A stretch of DNA of 64,000 nucleotides from Candidatus Palauibacter scopulicola (GTDB lineage Bacteria > Gemmatimonadota > Gemmatimonadetes > Palauibacterales > Palauibacteraceae): positions 1-64,000 of the forward strand of contig NZ_CANPWG010000030.1 in the NCBI RefSeq assembly GCF_947581915.1. Direction: 5' to 3'. Positions 63,576-64,000 of this stretch are shown piece by piece. A program made the position numbers and the translations under genes. The notes under the pieces are model-generated. The model worked only from the letters and a program-made list of their open reading frames with translations, did not search any database and had not been told where the DNA came from. The stretch's first letter is position 1. Each line of letters opens with the position of its first letter.

Positions 63576-63830
63576 ATGCCGAATAACGAGAGTCAGAAGA
63601 AGCGGCTGCGCCAGTCGCGCGCGAGGAGGCTCCGGAACCGCCGGGTGCGGTCCGAGATCCGCACTCGGACCAAGCATCTTCTCGCAACGGAATCGCCGGA
63701 GGAGGCAACGCCGGCGCTGTCCGAGCTGTACCGCGTTCTCGACCGCGCGACCCGCCGCAACGTCATCAAGCCGAACGCCGCGGCTCGTCAGAAGGCGCGA
63801 GCGGCACGGCACGTCAACGGCCTGAGCTAG
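63576..63830 (+). CDS. rpsT: 30S ribosomal protein S20
   Basis: 84 residues, strongly basic. MPNNESQKKRLRQSRARRLR and RRNVIKPNAAARQKARAARH match bS20. AAGGA is 11 bases before the ATG. Binds 16S rRNA during assembly. Confidence 0.96.
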   Translation: MPNNESQKKRLRQSRARRLRNRRVRSEIRTRTKHLLATESPEEATPALSELYRVLDRATRRNVIKPNAAARQKARAARHVNGLS

Positions 63831-63845
63831 CAGCTAGCAGCCCCG

Positions 63846-64000
63846 CTAAGCCTTGGCGACCGAGTCCCCGTAGCGGATCTCGCCGCCGACGATCGTGCAC
63901 TTCACGCGTCCCGTCACCTCCCACCCGCTGAACGGTGTGTTCCGGCTCTTCGAGCGGAAGTTGGCGGGGTCGACCGTCCACGCCTCCTCCGGATCGAAGA
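63846..64000 (-). CDS. pyrC: Dihydroorotase, 3' end (runs off the window)
   Basis: The last 51 codons are visible and end at the TAG at 63846. They read AWTVDPANFRSKSRNTPFSG, then WEVTGRVKCTIVGGEIRYGD, the C-terminal signature of dihydroorotase of the multi-domain-amidohydrolase type. Third step of pyrimidine synthesis. The start lies beyond 64000. Confidence 0.9.
   Translation of the reverse strand, partial: FDPEEAWTVDPANFRSKSRNTPFSGWEVTGRVKCTIVGGEIRYGDSVAKA

Overview
The window is 64 kb of GC-rich bacterial chromosome, dense and almost entirely coding. Some 45 of about 55 genes lie on the minus strand. It carries a full set of Gram-negative markers: a TonB-dependent receptor with a carboxypeptidase-regulatory-like N-terminal domain, outer-membrane-type barrel candidates, many lipoproteins, and large secreted zinc metalloproteases and VPS10/BNR propeller proteins. 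bshA, a MoxR/Bat operon and this style of surface protein together suggest Gemmatimonadota or a close relative. That placement is an inference from gene content; no rRNA is present to settle it. No insertion sequence, prophage, CRISPR array or rRNA was seen.

Layout. 0-12.7 kb is accessory and surface/metabolic: a membrane-anchored FlgO/TolB-like TPR protein, a BNR-propeller secreted protein, a 3-hydroxyacyl-CoA-type dehydrogenase, tRNA-Leu, a serine hydrolase, a Tat-exported amidase, a Ca2+/H+ antiporter, tRNA-Cys and an outer-membrane candidate. 12.7-18.6 kb is one translationally coupled operon, folD-xseA-xseB-prenyl synthase-nadK-recN. 18.7-27.9 kb is a translation and cell-division block: thrS, a leader with an intrinsic terminator, infC-rpmI-rplT-pheS-pheT, a ZapB-like coiled-coil gene, zapA, a structured RNA candidate (6S RNA by synteny) and rny. 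28-32 kb holds a tandem pair of HExxH metallopeptidases. 32.2-34.4 kb is groS-groL under a clear CIRCE operator. 34.6-44.5 kb is two runs of housekeeping genes: secD-secF-tatD-mutL-miaA, then bshA-uppP-birA-coaX. 44.7-54.3 kb is accessory again: a DASS transporter, a duplicated NTF2-like lipoprotein, a zinc metalloprotease, an AbrB/PIN toxin-antitoxin pair beside a truncated hsp20, a TonB receptor and a CAU tRNA. 54.5-61.1 kb is the aerotolerance-type operon moxR-DUF58-batD-batA-batB-TPR, and its last gene is selD. 61.2-63.3 kb is scpA-scpB-rluB. The right edge has rpsT and the 3' end of dihydroorotase.

Most notable points. (1) selD has an in-frame TGA at the catalytic Cys position of the SelD motif, so it looks like a selenoprotein of 353 residues; calling it from an internal ATG removes the active site. 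(2) selD is translationally coupled to the Bat operon by a GTGA overlap. (3) Three unrelated genes share the geometry TTnnCn-N17-TAnnnT-N6-ATG, which places the transcription start on the start codon (leaderless mRNAs). (4) The zapA-rny gap ends in an intrinsic terminator and probably encodes a small RNA. (5) A strong terminator 10 bases before the infC ribosome-binding site suggests attenuation. (6) An AbrB/PIN module lies directly upstream of a decayed small-heat-shock gene.
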